The position numbers and the translations under genes are program-made. DNA of 64,000 bases, taken from the NCBI GenBank assembly GCA_002415785.1, contig DIAJ01000003.1, forward strand, positions 62,001-126,000, written 5' to 3'. The stretch is from Flavobacteriales bacterium UBA5081. GTDB taxonomy: Bacteria > Bacteroidota > Bacteroidia > Flavobacteriales_E > Vicingaceae. Shown here piece by piece: positions 35,456 to 43,536 of this stretch (positions are counted from its first letter, which is position 1; every line of letters begins with the position of its first letter). The notes beneath the pieces are model-generated. The model ran no database searches and had not been told where the DNA came from. It was given only the letters and a program-made list of their open reading frames with translations.

Positions 35456-36067
35456 ATGAGTCACACTTTTGCAAAAGTAATTGCACATTTATTTCATCCT
35501 ATTTTTGCTCCATTAATTAGCATTTATCTGTTATTTCAGTTGCCTACTTATATCAATTTTAAATACACCGACGGTTATTTTATTTACGTTTATGTATTGT
35601 TATTTCTCAACCTAGTACTTGCTCCTCTATTAATTTCTGTTTTTCTCAAACGAAAGAATTACATTCAATCTTTAGAAATGAATGATGTTAATGAAAGGAG
35701 TATTCCTTATTTAGTGAGTAGTATTTTTTACATTTTCACTTATTTTCTTTTGCTCAATATTCAGTTTCCCCTTTTTTACTTAATGGTTTTTCAATGGGCC
35801 ACTATTACCGTAATTCTATTATTTGCACTATCACTTTTTAAGCAAAAAATAAGTGCACACATGGCAGCTTGGGGAGGCATTTGCGGTATGTTAATCGCTG
35901 TAGCTTGGGTGCTTAAAATGGATACCACCAGTTGGTTGATTGTATTCGTTTTGATTTCCGGCTTGGTAGGGTTTTCTCGATTAAAATTAAATGCACACTC
36001 TATTAAGGAAATTGCCGGAGGTTTTGCGATAGGACTAGGACTGCAGTTGTTGAGTATTTTTGTTTAA
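35456..36067 (+). CDS. Polytopic membrane protein, PAP2-like
   Basis: A 203-residue protein with about six transmembrane helices. KQKISAHMAAWGG and SRLKLNAHSIKEIAGG resemble the histidine-containing motifs of PAP2-type lipid phosphatases (SGH and SRxxxxxH), though the first motif is not exact. Activity is therefore uncertain. It starts 2 bp after rpoN, so the two are likely co-transcribed, and its stop overlaps the stop of the convergent yraN. Confidence 0.7.
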   Translation: MSHTFAKVIAHLFHPIFAPLISIYLLFQLPTYINFKYTDGYFIYVYVLLFLNLVLAPLLISVFLKRKNYIQSLEMNDVNERSIPYLVSSIFYIFTYFLLLNIQFPLFYLMVFQWATITVILLFALSLFKQKISAHMAAWGGICGMLIAVAWVLKMDTTSWLIVFVLISGLVGFSRLKLNAHSIKEIAGGFAIGLGLQLLSIFV

Positions 36068-36426
36068 AGCATTGGGTAAAAGGCATCTTCAATATGCTCT
36101 ATCTCAACATTATTTGCTTCCAATAAAACAGAAACAATATCAAATCGGCATTCCATATCAATGTCGAATTCTTGAATATAAGCATCAGCTGCTCTTACAA
36201 TATGTTTCTGTTTTTTAATGGTAACCGCCTCTTTTGGGCTTTCAAACTCTCTAGAGGTTCGAGTTTTTACTTCTACAACCACGAGCTGATTTTCATATTC
36301 GGCAACTAGATCAAGCTCCGCTTTTCGGTAGATCCAATTGGTCTCTCTAACATGATAACCTTTCTCTCGCAGAAAAGTAAGTGCAATTGCCTCGCCTTTC
36401 TTGCCTATGTCATTATGCTGAGCCAT
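36064..36426 (-). CDS. yraN: YraN family (UPF0102) endonuclease-like protein
   Basis: A 120-residue protein of the YraN family with a restriction-endonuclease-like fold: GKKGEAIALTFLREKGY with E12, then AELDLVAEY and VVVEVKTR (D and ExK acidic/basic pattern). Role unknown; a link to DNA processing is assumed from the fold. The start overlaps the end of the LD-carboxypeptidase gene by 14 bases. Confidence 0.88.
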   Translation of the reverse strand: MAQHNDIGKKGEAIALTFLREKGYHVRETNWIYRKAELDLVAEYENQLVVVEVKTRTSREFESPKEAVTIKKQKHIVRAADAYIQEFDIDMECRFDIVSVLLEANNVEIEHIEDAFYPML

Positions 36427-37330
36427 TGATTGTCATTTTTATTTTTTTTTCTTCTCGATGTATGCAAAGATTCCTTCCCATAATTAGAGCGCAATTTTTT
36501 TCAATATGTCCTGCAGGAATGCCAAAAATGATAGGAATATTCAAGTCGCTGCAGTTTTTTAAAATAATTTCTTGAGCTGTTTTCCCATACGGAATTGTGT
36601 TGTCATTCATATCGCTCATTCCTCCTACCAAAATACCTTTACATCCTTCAAAAACCCCGGCTCTTTTGAGGTTCATCAGCATGCGATCAATATGGTAAAG
36701 GTATTCATCCAGGTCTTCCATAAATAAAAACTTACCATTGCTACTAATCTGAGAGTTAGTTCCGGTGAGACTATATATAATGGACAAATTCCCACCAACA
36801 ATCGGAGCTTGCATTTTTTCAAAATTTAAAATCGATTTTGGCTCGGCTTCAAATTCATAGTGTAGCTGTTCACCAAATAGAGCTTTTTTCAAACTTTTTG
36901 TGGCATCGTTTTCTCCGTTTTTAGGAAAGTTGATTGGCATCGTTGCGTGTAGTGTTTCAATGCCTAGGTTTTGGTTGATGTGGTTGTGTAAAACTGTTAC
37001 ATCGCTGTAGCCTACCAGCCATTTAGGGTGTTTAACGAATCGACTAAAGTCAATTTCGTCAATAAGCTGAACAGTGCCATAACCGCCTCTGGCACAAACT
37101 ACAGCTTTAACACTTGGGTCGTCAATAGCTGATTGTATATCTGCTAACCTTTCTTCTTTTGTGCCTGCAAACTGATGGTCTTCAGAAAATAAATGTTTGC
37201 CAAAACTAACGACTAAACCCCAGCTCTCGAATAATTCTTTAGCAGCTTGTAGTTCGTCTATGGTAATTTTTCTGGCAGTACTTATAATGCGAAGCTGATC
37301 GCCTTTTTGTAGTATTGGAACTTCTTGCAT
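36413..37330 (-). CDS. LD-carboxypeptidase (peptidase family S66)
   Basis: A 305-residue S66 peptidase. VCARGGYGTVQLIDEID, then WLVGYSDVTVLHN with the candidate catalytic serine, and C-terminal KGILVGGMSDMND with GIPAGHIEKNCALIMG, match the family. LdcA removes the terminal D-Ala from murein tetrapeptides during peptidoglycan recycling in the cytoplasm. It forms a two-gene unit with yraN. Confidence 0.9.
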   Translation of the reverse strand: MQEVPILQKGDQLRIISTARKITIDELQAAKELFESWGLVVSFGKHLFSEDHQFAGTKEERLADIQSAIDDPSVKAVVCARGGYGTVQLIDEIDFSRFVKHPKWLVGYSDVTVLHNHINQNLGIETLHATMPINFPKNGENDATKSLKKALFGEQLHYEFEAEPKSILNFEKMQAPIVGGNLSIIYSLTGTNSQISSNGKFLFMEDLDEYLYHIDRMLMNLKRAGVFEGCKGILVGGMSDMNDNTIPYGKTAQEIILKNCSDLNIPIIFGIPAGHIEKNCALIMGRNLCIHREEKKIKMTINGSA

Positions 37331-37466
37331 ACTTCAAAGATAGGAGAAGAAAAAGAAATTTTTCCTTGTAGAGTAGGAAAACATTCGCATGAAAATTCGT
37401 AATCTTGCCTACGCAAATTTTTTTACTCACTTTAGCTTTTTGATAAGCATAAAGTTTGCAAAAGCC

Positions 37467-37540
37467 GGGCCTATAGCTCAGCTGGTTAGAGCACTTGACT
37501 CATAATCAAGTGGTCCCTGGTTCGAGTCCAGGTGGGCCCA
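37467..37540 (+). tRNA. tRNA with CAT anticodon (Ile2 or elongator Met)
   Basis: A 74-nt cloverleaf. The acceptor GGGCCTA pairs with TGGGCCC, the D arm is AGCTCAG-CTGGTTAGAGC, the anticodon stem is CTTGA/TCAAG around CTCATAA, and the T arm is CCTGG-TTCGAGT-CCAGG. The discriminator is A and CCA is not encoded. A CAT anticodon with this acceptor could be tRNA-Ile2, modified by TilS to read AUA, or elongator tRNA-Met. Initiator tRNA is excluded because of the paired first base. Confidence 0.95.
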
Positions 37541-37544
37541 CAAA

Positions 37545-37582
37545 ATGAAAAATCCTCCAAGATTCTTGGGGGATTTTTCATT
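37545..37582 (+). terminator. Terminator after the CAT tRNA
   Basis: AAAAATCCTCCAAG pairs with CTTGGGGGATTTTT (one G-T pair) around a 3-base loop, with a T run in the 3' arm. It ends the tRNA transcript. Confidence 0.75.
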
Positions 37583-37599
37583 TCTAGCGTTGCGGACGA

Positions 37600-37649
37600 G
37601 AAGCCTGTGCTGAGCGACGGAGGAGTCGAAGTAAGTCCAGGTGGCCACA
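37600..37649. repeat. Interspersed element joined to a tRNA 3'-end remnant
   Basis: The first part, GCCTGTGCTGAGCGACGG then AGGAGTCGAAG, is related in inverse orientation to TTTCGACTACGCTCGAGACA near 49429. The second part, AGTCCAGGTGGCCACA (37634-37649), repeats the end of the adjacent tRNA with a two-base deletion. Confidence 0.55.
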
Positions 37650-37658
37650 GAACAAACA

Positions 37659-37695
37659 ACCTAACTGTCAACTAATTAAGTTAGGTCGTTTTTTT
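37659..37695 (+). terminator. Second terminator-like hairpin
   Basis: ACCTAACT pairs with AGTTAGGT, followed by CG and seven T residues. It follows the tRNA remnant and may be the terminator of a lost second tRNA copy. Confidence 0.6.
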
Positions 37696-37881
37696 GTCTT
37701 AATGTTAAAAATGATTTTAAGTCGGGTGTTTGCATAATTGCTAGTAATTTAGAATAACACCTTTAATCAAGAATTAAATATGGAGTTTTATTACCTATTT
37801 TTAAGCCAACTCACCAAACTCCTCATTACCAAATTAGACTATCAATAAAACTGTTTTACCAGTACTATCATCGGATTAGCT

Positions 37882-37889
37882 TAACTTTG
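37882..37889 (+). promoter_or_regulatory. -7 promoter element for gpmI
   Basis: TAACTTTG matches TAnnTTTG. It ends only four bases before the gpmI ATG, so the transcript would be nearly leaderless. No clear TTG -33 element is seen. Confidence 0.4.
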
Positions 37890-37893
37890 TATT

Positions 37894-39423
37894 ATGAATA
37901 ATCAAAAGAAAGTTGCACTGATCATATTGGACGGTTGGGGATATGGGAAGAAAGATCGCTCCAATGCTATTTACAAAGCTCAAACACCTGTTTTTGATGA
38001 TTTATTGAAAAAACACCCCAACGCTACATTGCTAACAGATGGCGAACATGTGGGCCTACCTAAAGGACAAATGGGCAACTCAGAGGTTGGGCACTTAAAT
38101 ATAGGAGCCGGAAGGGTCGTTTATCAAGACTTAGTAAAAATTAACCGAGCCATTAACTCCAATGAACTTGCGCAAAATAAAAACTTGATTGAAGCGTTCA
38201 GCTATGCTAAGAATGAAAATAAAAAAGTGCACTTCTTAGGCTTGGTTTCTGATGGCGGCATTCATTCTCACCAAAGTCACCTTATAGCTTTATGCAAACT
38301 TGCTAAGGACAATGGGGTTAAAAACTCTTTCATACATGCATTTACAGATGGTAGAGATACTGACCCTCGAAGTGGGAAAGGGTTTATTCATTCACTCCAA
38401 GAAAGCATAAAAAACACACCTACAAAAATTGCTTCCGTTATTGGCAGGTATTATGCCATGGATCGAGACTTGAGGTGGGAACGTATCAAAGAGGCTTATG
38501 ACTTGATGGTTAAGAAAAAAGGAGATAAAACATCTGATGTTTTAAATGCTATTCAGAAGTCTTATGACAGTGGAGTTACTGATGAATTTATAAAACCTAT
38601 TGTTTGTTGTGATTCTAATAACAATGCACTAACTCATATTGAAAAAGACGACGTAGTCATTTGCTTTAATTTTAGAACTGATCGTTGCCGACAAATTACA
38701 CGTGCTTTACATCAAGAGGAATTTCCGAAGTTTGAAATGAGTAAGCTTCCCCTCTACTTTGTAACAATGACCACTTACGATGCAAGTTTTAAGGGAGTAA
38801 AAGTGCTTTTTGAAAAAGACAATTTAAAAAACACTTTGGGTGAAGTATTGAGCAAGTCCGGTAAGAAACAAATTAGAATTGCAGAAACTGAAAAATACCC
38901 ACATGTTACATTCTTTTTTTCCGGAGGTAGAGAAAAAGAGTTTGCAGGCGAAAAACGAATTATGGTACCCTCTCCCAAAGTAGCTACTTACGATTTACAA
39001 CCGGAGATGAGCGCAGAGGAAGTAAAAGAAAAAATCATAACTGAAATCAAAAATGAAAATGCCGACTTCATTTGTCTAAATTTTGCAAATCCCGATATGG
39101 TTGGACACACTGGAGTTTTTGACGCTATTGTTAAGGCTGTAGAAAAAGTGGATGATTGCACCGGACAAATTATTGAAAATGGATTAAAACACGGTTACTC
39201 TTTTATCATCATTGCCGATCATGGAAATGCAGACTTCGCCATAAATGAAGACGGCTCTGCTAACACAGCACACACCACCAATCCTGTTCCTGTAATTTTA
39301 ATTGATTCTGACTACCAAAATATTAAAAGTGGAAAACTCGCTGATGTTGCTCCTAGCATTTTAAAGTTAATGGACATAGATATTCCAAAAGAGATGAATG
39401 GCGAAGTATTAGTCAATAAATAA
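37894..39423 (+). CDS. gpmI: 2,3-bisphosphoglycerate-independent phosphoglycerate mutase
   Basis: A 509-residue manganese-dependent alkaline-phosphatase-fold enzyme that converts 3-phosphoglycerate to 2-phosphoglycerate in glycolysis. ILDGWGYG holds the first metal-binding Asp, GNSEVGHLNIG the phosphorylated Ser63, HAFTDGRDTDP the substrate loop, and IADHGNAD with HTTNPVPVI the metal site. Length is normal. It stands alone, convergent with the hexapeptide-repeat gene one base away. Confidence 0.96.
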   Translation: MNNQKKVALIILDGWGYGKKDRSNAIYKAQTPVFDDLLKKHPNATLLTDGEHVGLPKGQMGNSEVGHLNIGAGRVVYQDLVKINRAINSNELAQNKNLIEAFSYAKNENKKVHFLGLVSDGGIHSHQSHLIALCKLAKDNGVKNSFIHAFTDGRDTDPRSGKGFIHSLQESIKNTPTKIASVIGRYYAMDRDLRWERIKEAYDLMVKKKGDKTSDVLNAIQKSYDSGVTDEFIKPIVCCDSNNNALTHIEKDDVVICFNFRTDRCRQITRALHQEEFPKFEMSKLPLYFVTMTTYDASFKGVKVLFEKDNLKNTLGEVLSKSGKKQIRIAETEKYPHVTFFFSGGREKEFAGEKRIMVPSPKVATYDLQPEMSAEEVKEKIITEIKNENADFICLNFANPDMVGHTGVFDAIVKAVEKVDDCTGQIIENGLKHGYSFIIIADHGNADFAINEDGSANTAHTTNPVPVILIDSDYQNIKSGKLADVAPSILKLMDIDIPKEMNGEVLVNK

Positions 39424-39424
39424 A

Positions 39425-39937
39425 TCACTTAAACCAACTTGCGTACTTTACATAATTATTAGCAATACGTTCAATTTCGCCACTTTTTAAGTTTTCAGGA
39501 ACTTTTTTCACTTTCTTGGCTGGCACACCTGCATAAATATAGCCACTCTCCACTTTTGTATTTTGTAAAACAACCGCTCCAGCGGCAACTATTGCACCAC
39601 TCTCTACCACACAATCGTCCATAACTATTGACCCCATACCAATTAACACATCATCATGTATAGTACAACCATGAACAATGGCATTATGCCCGATTGATAC
39701 ATTATTTCCAATGGTAGTTGGCGATTTCTTATAGGTACAGTGAACCACTGCTCCATCTTGCACATTTACTCGATTTCCCATTTTTATGTAATGAACATCT
39801 CCACGAACCACAGCATTAAACCATACACTGCACTCATCTCCCATTTCAACTTCGCCAATTATTGTTGCATTTTCTGCAAAAAAGCAATTCCCTCCATAGC
39901 TTGGAGTCTTTTCATTTACCGTTTTAAACAAAGCCAT
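39425..39937 (-). CDS. Gamma-carbonic anhydrase-like hexapeptide-repeat protein
   Basis: A 170-residue left-handed beta-helix protein. Hexapeptide turns (IIGEVEMGDECSVWFNAVVR, then VVHCTYKK and VSIGHNAIVHGCTI) carry the three histidine positions used to bind metal in gamma-class carbonic anhydrases. YrdA/PaaY-type proteins share this layout and have low or unknown activity, so the reaction is not certain. It is transcribed divergently from the nfu gene at 40000. Confidence 0.85.
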   Translation of the reverse strand: MALFKTVNEKTPSYGGNCFFAENATIIGEVEMGDECSVWFNAVVRGDVHYIKMGNRVNVQDGAVVHCTYKKSPTTIGNNVSIGHNAIVHGCTIHDDVLIGMGSIVMDDCVVESGAIVAAGAVVLQNTKVESGYIYAGVPAKKVKKVPENLKSGEIERIANNYVKYASWFK

Positions 39938-39975
39938 ATCTTTATTGTATTAAGAAGTAATCTTTAAATCTTAGT

Positions 39976-39983
39976 TAACTTTG
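39976..39983 (+). promoter_or_regulatory. -7 promoter element for nfu
   Basis: TAACTTTG matches TAnnTTTG and lies 16 bp before the start codon. A clear TTG partner is not visible. Confidence 0.4.
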
Positions 39984-39999
39984 CACAAAAATAATTCTT

Positions 40000-40620
40000 A
40001 TGGATAAGACAGCAATAGCACCCCATAGTATATACGCAGAAAGTACGCCTAACCCTGCAACAATGAAGTTTGTTTCCAATCGATACTTAATCATTGATGG
40101 TCAGGTTTACGAATACACTTTAGAAGATGATGCAAGCAACTCTCCTTTAGCTGAAAAATTATTGAACTTTCCATTTGTAGAGAAGGTTTTTATGGCGAGC
40201 AATTTTGTAGCAATTACAAAAACCGACATTATTGAGTGGCAAGATGTCATTCATCAAATTCGCGACTTTTTAGCTGAATTTTTAAACAATGGAGGTGTTG
40301 TTATTAAAGTTTCTGCTTTGGATCAAAATGCGGAAGAAGAAAATTCTTCAAACAGCATTCAAACACCCAAAAGAGAAAGTTTAGAAGGAATAGACGCTAA
40401 AATTGCAGATATTCTAGATGAATATATTCGACCAGCCGTAGAAAGTGATGGCGGAGCAATTCACTTCCACTCTTTTGAAGAAGGTAAAGTAAGTGTGGTT
40501 TTAAAAGGCGCATGCAGCGGTTGTCCTTCTTCAACGATGACCCTAAAAGCAGGAATTGAAAATATGTTGAAGGAAATGCTTCCGGGACAAATCAAAGAAG
40601 TTGAAGCCATTAACGGCTAA
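40000..40620 (+). CDS. Nfu-type Fe-S cluster carrier
   Basis: A 206-residue two-domain Nfu. The N-terminal Nfu_N domain (about 10-105, ESTPNPATMKFV) is followed by a linker and the NifU C-terminal domain, with C172-x2-C175 in KGACSGCPSSTMTLK. It delivers [4Fe-4S] clusters to target enzymes. It is distinct from the short Nfu next to mrp, so this genome has at least two. Confidence 0.92.
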   Translation: MDKTAIAPHSIYAESTPNPATMKFVSNRYLIIDGQVYEYTLEDDASNSPLAEKLLNFPFVEKVFMASNFVAITKTDIIEWQDVIHQIRDFLAEFLNNGGVVIKVSALDQNAEEENSSNSIQTPKRESLEGIDAKIADILDEYIRPAVESDGGAIHFHSFEEGKVSVVLKGACSGCPSSTMTLKAGIENMLKEMLPGQIKEVEAING

Positions 40621-40660
40621 TTCGAGCAGTTTTCTTATCTTTCGCAAAAATTACTCAGCC

Positions 40661-42013
40661 ATGAAAAAGATAGTAAATTGCGGAATAGCGATGTTTTTTG
40701 CTGTTCAATTAAATGCACAAATAAGCATTAATCAAAACCACATGCCACAAGCGGGCGACACATTGCGATATAGTGTTGCTGCTATGGACACAGCAGTTTT
40801 GCTCAACTTTCAAAACAGCGGAGCCAATCAAAGCTGGCAGTTTGATAGCTTGCAAGCGATAAGACAAGGTGTTTCAAGATATTACAACTCTTCTCAAACA
40901 CCTTACAGCAACCAAGTTAGTAATCGTATCGCTGAAAAACTGGCAGATACATTATCAATGGGAGGCATTGATCTTTATGATGTTTATGAATTTTATAATC
41001 TAGACAGCAATGAGTTTGCAAAAGATTATCGAGGAGCAACGGTTCCTACTGCCTTTGGGAACATATCCATTGCTCCAAACTTTAGCGACAAGGACGAAAT
41101 TTATCAATTCCCTCTTAACTATCAAGATAGAGACAGCAGTACTTTTAACTTTACCTTTAACAATGTTTTTCCTCCGGCTTATTTAGCTTCGTACGGTTAT
41201 AGAATTAATGAAGTAGACGCTTGGGGAACTCTAACGACCCCCTACGATACATTTAATTGCATTAGAGTAATTACAGATGTGGTCGCTTACGATACCGTTA
41301 GTTTTGGCACTACCAATTTTGGCATAAACAGCCATATTAGAGAGTACAAATGGCTAACCACTCAATTTGGAATTCCGGCATTAACAGTTAGTGGTAATGT
41401 TGTAGCCGGAACTTTTATTCCAACTACAGTTGAATACAGAGATAGTATGAGAAACGTACCTTCAATTTTTGCTCCATTAGCGCTTTTTGGTGCAGACACC
41501 ACTGAATTAGAGTTGGGAGACAGCACCACTTTAAACAACAATACTATTAGCATTAGTCCATACAACTCTAGCTGGTCGATTAGCCCACAAACTTACCGCT
41601 GGGCAAATGGCACAAATGCAAATAGTCAATCCCCTATGGTAGCTTTTACCGATACCGGTTATTACAGCATTCAGCTTAGAGTAATGAATCAGGAAGGAAG
41701 TGACTCTTTATTATTGACAAATTATATTAAAGTAAACCCGGTTACCACTTTCTTGAAAGAGAATACACTTACTAAAAGATCAATTAAACTTTACCCTAAT
41801 CCGGTACAAAGTGGTGAAAAGATTTTCTTTAAAAAAGAGATGAACTTTCAGGCTTATGAGCTTTATGCATTAAATGGTCAGCTGATCAGCAAAGAAAGGC
41901 TAAGTAGCAATCAAAACTCTATAACAATCCCAGACTTAAAATCAGGAATATACCTTGTTCAGTTTATTAACGAAGAAGCGACTTTTCGTCAAAAGTTGAT
42001 TATTAAAAAATAG
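40661..42013 (+). CDS. T9SS-secreted protein of unknown function
   Basis: 450 residues from ATG 40661; an upstream in-frame ATG at 40601 would overlap the nfu stop and hide the signal peptide, so it is rejected. Signal peptide about 1-20, ending QLNAQ. The middle has beta-rich segments and a PKD-like block (VAFTDTGYYSIQLRVMNQEG). The last ~75 residues form a type A sorting domain: IKLYPNPVQSGEKIFF, then LKSGIYLVQFI and RQKLIIKK. Exported to the surface by T9SS; no catalytic motif recognised. Confidence 0.85.
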   Translation: MKKIVNCGIAMFFAVQLNAQISINQNHMPQAGDTLRYSVAAMDTAVLLNFQNSGANQSWQFDSLQAIRQGVSRYYNSSQTPYSNQVSNRIAEKLADTLSMGGIDLYDVYEFYNLDSNEFAKDYRGATVPTAFGNISIAPNFSDKDEIYQFPLNYQDRDSSTFNFTFNNVFPPAYLASYGYRINEVDAWGTLTTPYDTFNCIRVITDVVAYDTVSFGTTNFGINSHIREYKWLTTQFGIPALTVSGNVVAGTFIPTTVEYRDSMRNVPSIFAPLALFGADTTELELGDSTTLNNNTISISPYNSSWSISPQTYRWANGTNANSQSPMVAFTDTGYYSIQLRVMNQEGSDSLLLTNYIKVNPVTTFLKENTLTKRSIKLYPNPVQSGEKIFFKKEMNFQAYELYALNGQLISKERLSSNQNSITIPDLKSGIYLVQFINEEATFRQKLIIKK

Positions 42014-42065
42014 TTAATTCAAACAGCTAACAGGCTATAGAATAAAAGTCAAACTTTTAGAATCG

Positions 42066-42073
42066 TATTTTTG
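42066..42073 (+). promoter_or_regulatory. -7 promoter element for nhaA
   Basis: TATTTTTG matches TAnnTTTG, 18 bp before the start codon. Confidence 0.35.
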
Positions 42074-42090
42074 CGACTTTCAAAAAATAT

Positions 42091-43500
42091 ATGACAGGAG
42101 AAGAAATAAGAAAAGAGAAGGAAAAAATAAATTACAATGATGAGAAAATGTATCTAATTGATCGTTTCCTCGCTCCCGTAAATAATCTCCTTAGAAACAA
42201 ACCTGTATCGGGAATTTTACTATTTATTGCCGTTATTGTTGCACTCATTTGGGCGAACTCTGATTATGCTGAAAGCTATCATCATTTGTGGGAAACTCAC
42301 ATGCGTATTGGTGTAGGCAATTTTGAAATCGACAAAAGTTTACATCATTGGATTAATGATGGCTTAATGGCTATTTTTTTCTTTGTTGTAGGTTTAGAAA
42401 TCAAAAGAGAAATTATGGGTGGTGATTTATCCACCTGGCGAAAGGCCTCTTTACCTGCAGCTGCAGCTGTTGGAGGAATGCTTTTCCCTGCATTAATTTA
42501 CTTGGTGTTTAATTTTGGTTCTGAAACAGAAGCAGGCTGGGGAGTTCCTATGGCAACAGACATTGCTTTTACACTGGGTGTTTTATCCCTCTTAGGAAAA
42601 AAAGTACCTATTAGTTTAAAACTGTTTTTAACTGCCTTAGCCATTGTGGATGATTTAGGCGCAGTTTTAGTAATCGCTTTTTTTTACACAGAGAATCTAC
42701 TTTTATTATACTTAGAATATGGTTTAGTATTCTTCATTTTGCTGGCAGTTGGAAACTGGATCGGCATTCGAAATACCGCCTATTATGCAATAATCGGGAT
42801 TTGCGGACTTTGGGTTGCATTTTTACTTTCGGGTGTGCATGCTACTATTGCCGGTGTACTTTCTGCTATGACCATTCCGGCAAAAACGAAAATCAACAAA
42901 TATGGCTTCATTCATCAAGTGAGAGGCTTACTAAAAAAGCTAAAAGCCACCCCGGCCATGGTGGGCTCATTTATGAGCGATGAACAACATGAGATAATTG
43001 AAGATCTTAAAGAGGTTAGAGCGAAAGTTGAACCACCACTTCAAAAACTGGAGTATGCTTTAAACCCCATCGTTTCCTTTTTTGTACTACCGCTTTTTGC
43101 ATTGAGTAATGCGGGAATCAATTTAGATGTAAATATTTGGGACGCATTGACCAACAATGTTTCTTTGGGTATTATTTGTGGATTAATTTTGGGAAAAATG
43201 CTGGGAATTGTTTCTTTTTCAGCCCTTTTTATCAAATTAGGAATTTCCGATATGCCAAGAAATACTAATTGGGGAATATTAACTGGCGCAGCTATAATGG
43301 CAGGAATAGGATTTACCATGTCTATCTTTATTTCAAACCTAGCATTTGACGACCCGGAAGTTAATCGTCAGTCAAAGATGGCTATATTATTTGCTTCTAC
43401 CCTTGCGGGAATTATTGGTATGCTTACGATAAATTACTTCATAAAAAAGCTTCCCATCGAGAAGAAACAGAAGAAAAAGAAAGCCGTGCAGAATGCTTAA
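42091..43500 (+). CDS. nhaA: Na+/H+ antiporter NhaA
   Basis: A 469-residue, roughly twelve-helix inner-membrane antiporter that exports sodium in exchange for protons. The paired aspartates in ALAIVDDLGAVLVI are the ion-binding site, and MATDIAFTLGVLSLLG is the unwound-helix region. A cytoplasmic loop of about 55 residues in the second half (about 270-325) is longer than in E. coli NhaA (388 residues) and accounts for most of the extra length. A -7 element overlapping its stop drives the next gene. Confidence 0.95.
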   Translation: MTGEEIRKEKEKINYNDEKMYLIDRFLAPVNNLLRNKPVSGILLFIAVIVALIWANSDYAESYHHLWETHMRIGVGNFEIDKSLHHWINDGLMAIFFFVVGLEIKREIMGGDLSTWRKASLPAAAAVGGMLFPALIYLVFNFGSETEAGWGVPMATDIAFTLGVLSLLGKKVPISLKLFLTALAIVDDLGAVLVIAFFYTENLLLLYLEYGLVFFILLAVGNWIGIRNTAYYAIIGICGLWVAFLLSGVHATIAGVLSAMTIPAKTKINKYGFIHQVRGLLKKLKATPAMVGSFMSDEQHEIIEDLKEVRAKVEPPLQKLEYALNPIVSFFVLPLFALSNAGINLDVNIWDALTNNVSLGIICGLILGKMLGIVSFSALFIKLGISDMPRNTNWGILTGAAIMAGIGFTMSIFISNLAFDDPEVNRQSKMAILFASTLAGIIGMLTINYFIKKLPIEKKQKKKKAVQNA

Positions 43501-43505
43501 TTTTG
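43498..43505 (+). promoter_or_regulatory. -7 promoter element for purF-like gene
   Basis: TAATTTTG matches TAnnTTTG; its first three bases are the nhaA stop codon. It lies 31 bp before the next start codon. Confidence 0.35.
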
Positions 43506-43536
43506 CCTTGATTTTGCACTTTACCTAATTTCGAGA

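Noticed and set aside
37467..37540. Initiator tRNA-fMet
   Set aside because: The first acceptor pair is a G-C match and the anticodon stem lacks the three G-C pairs of initiators.
37486..37671. 61-codon frame on the lower strand across the CAT tRNA
   Set aside because: It lies over a tRNA, its terminator and a repeat, so the coding is accidental.
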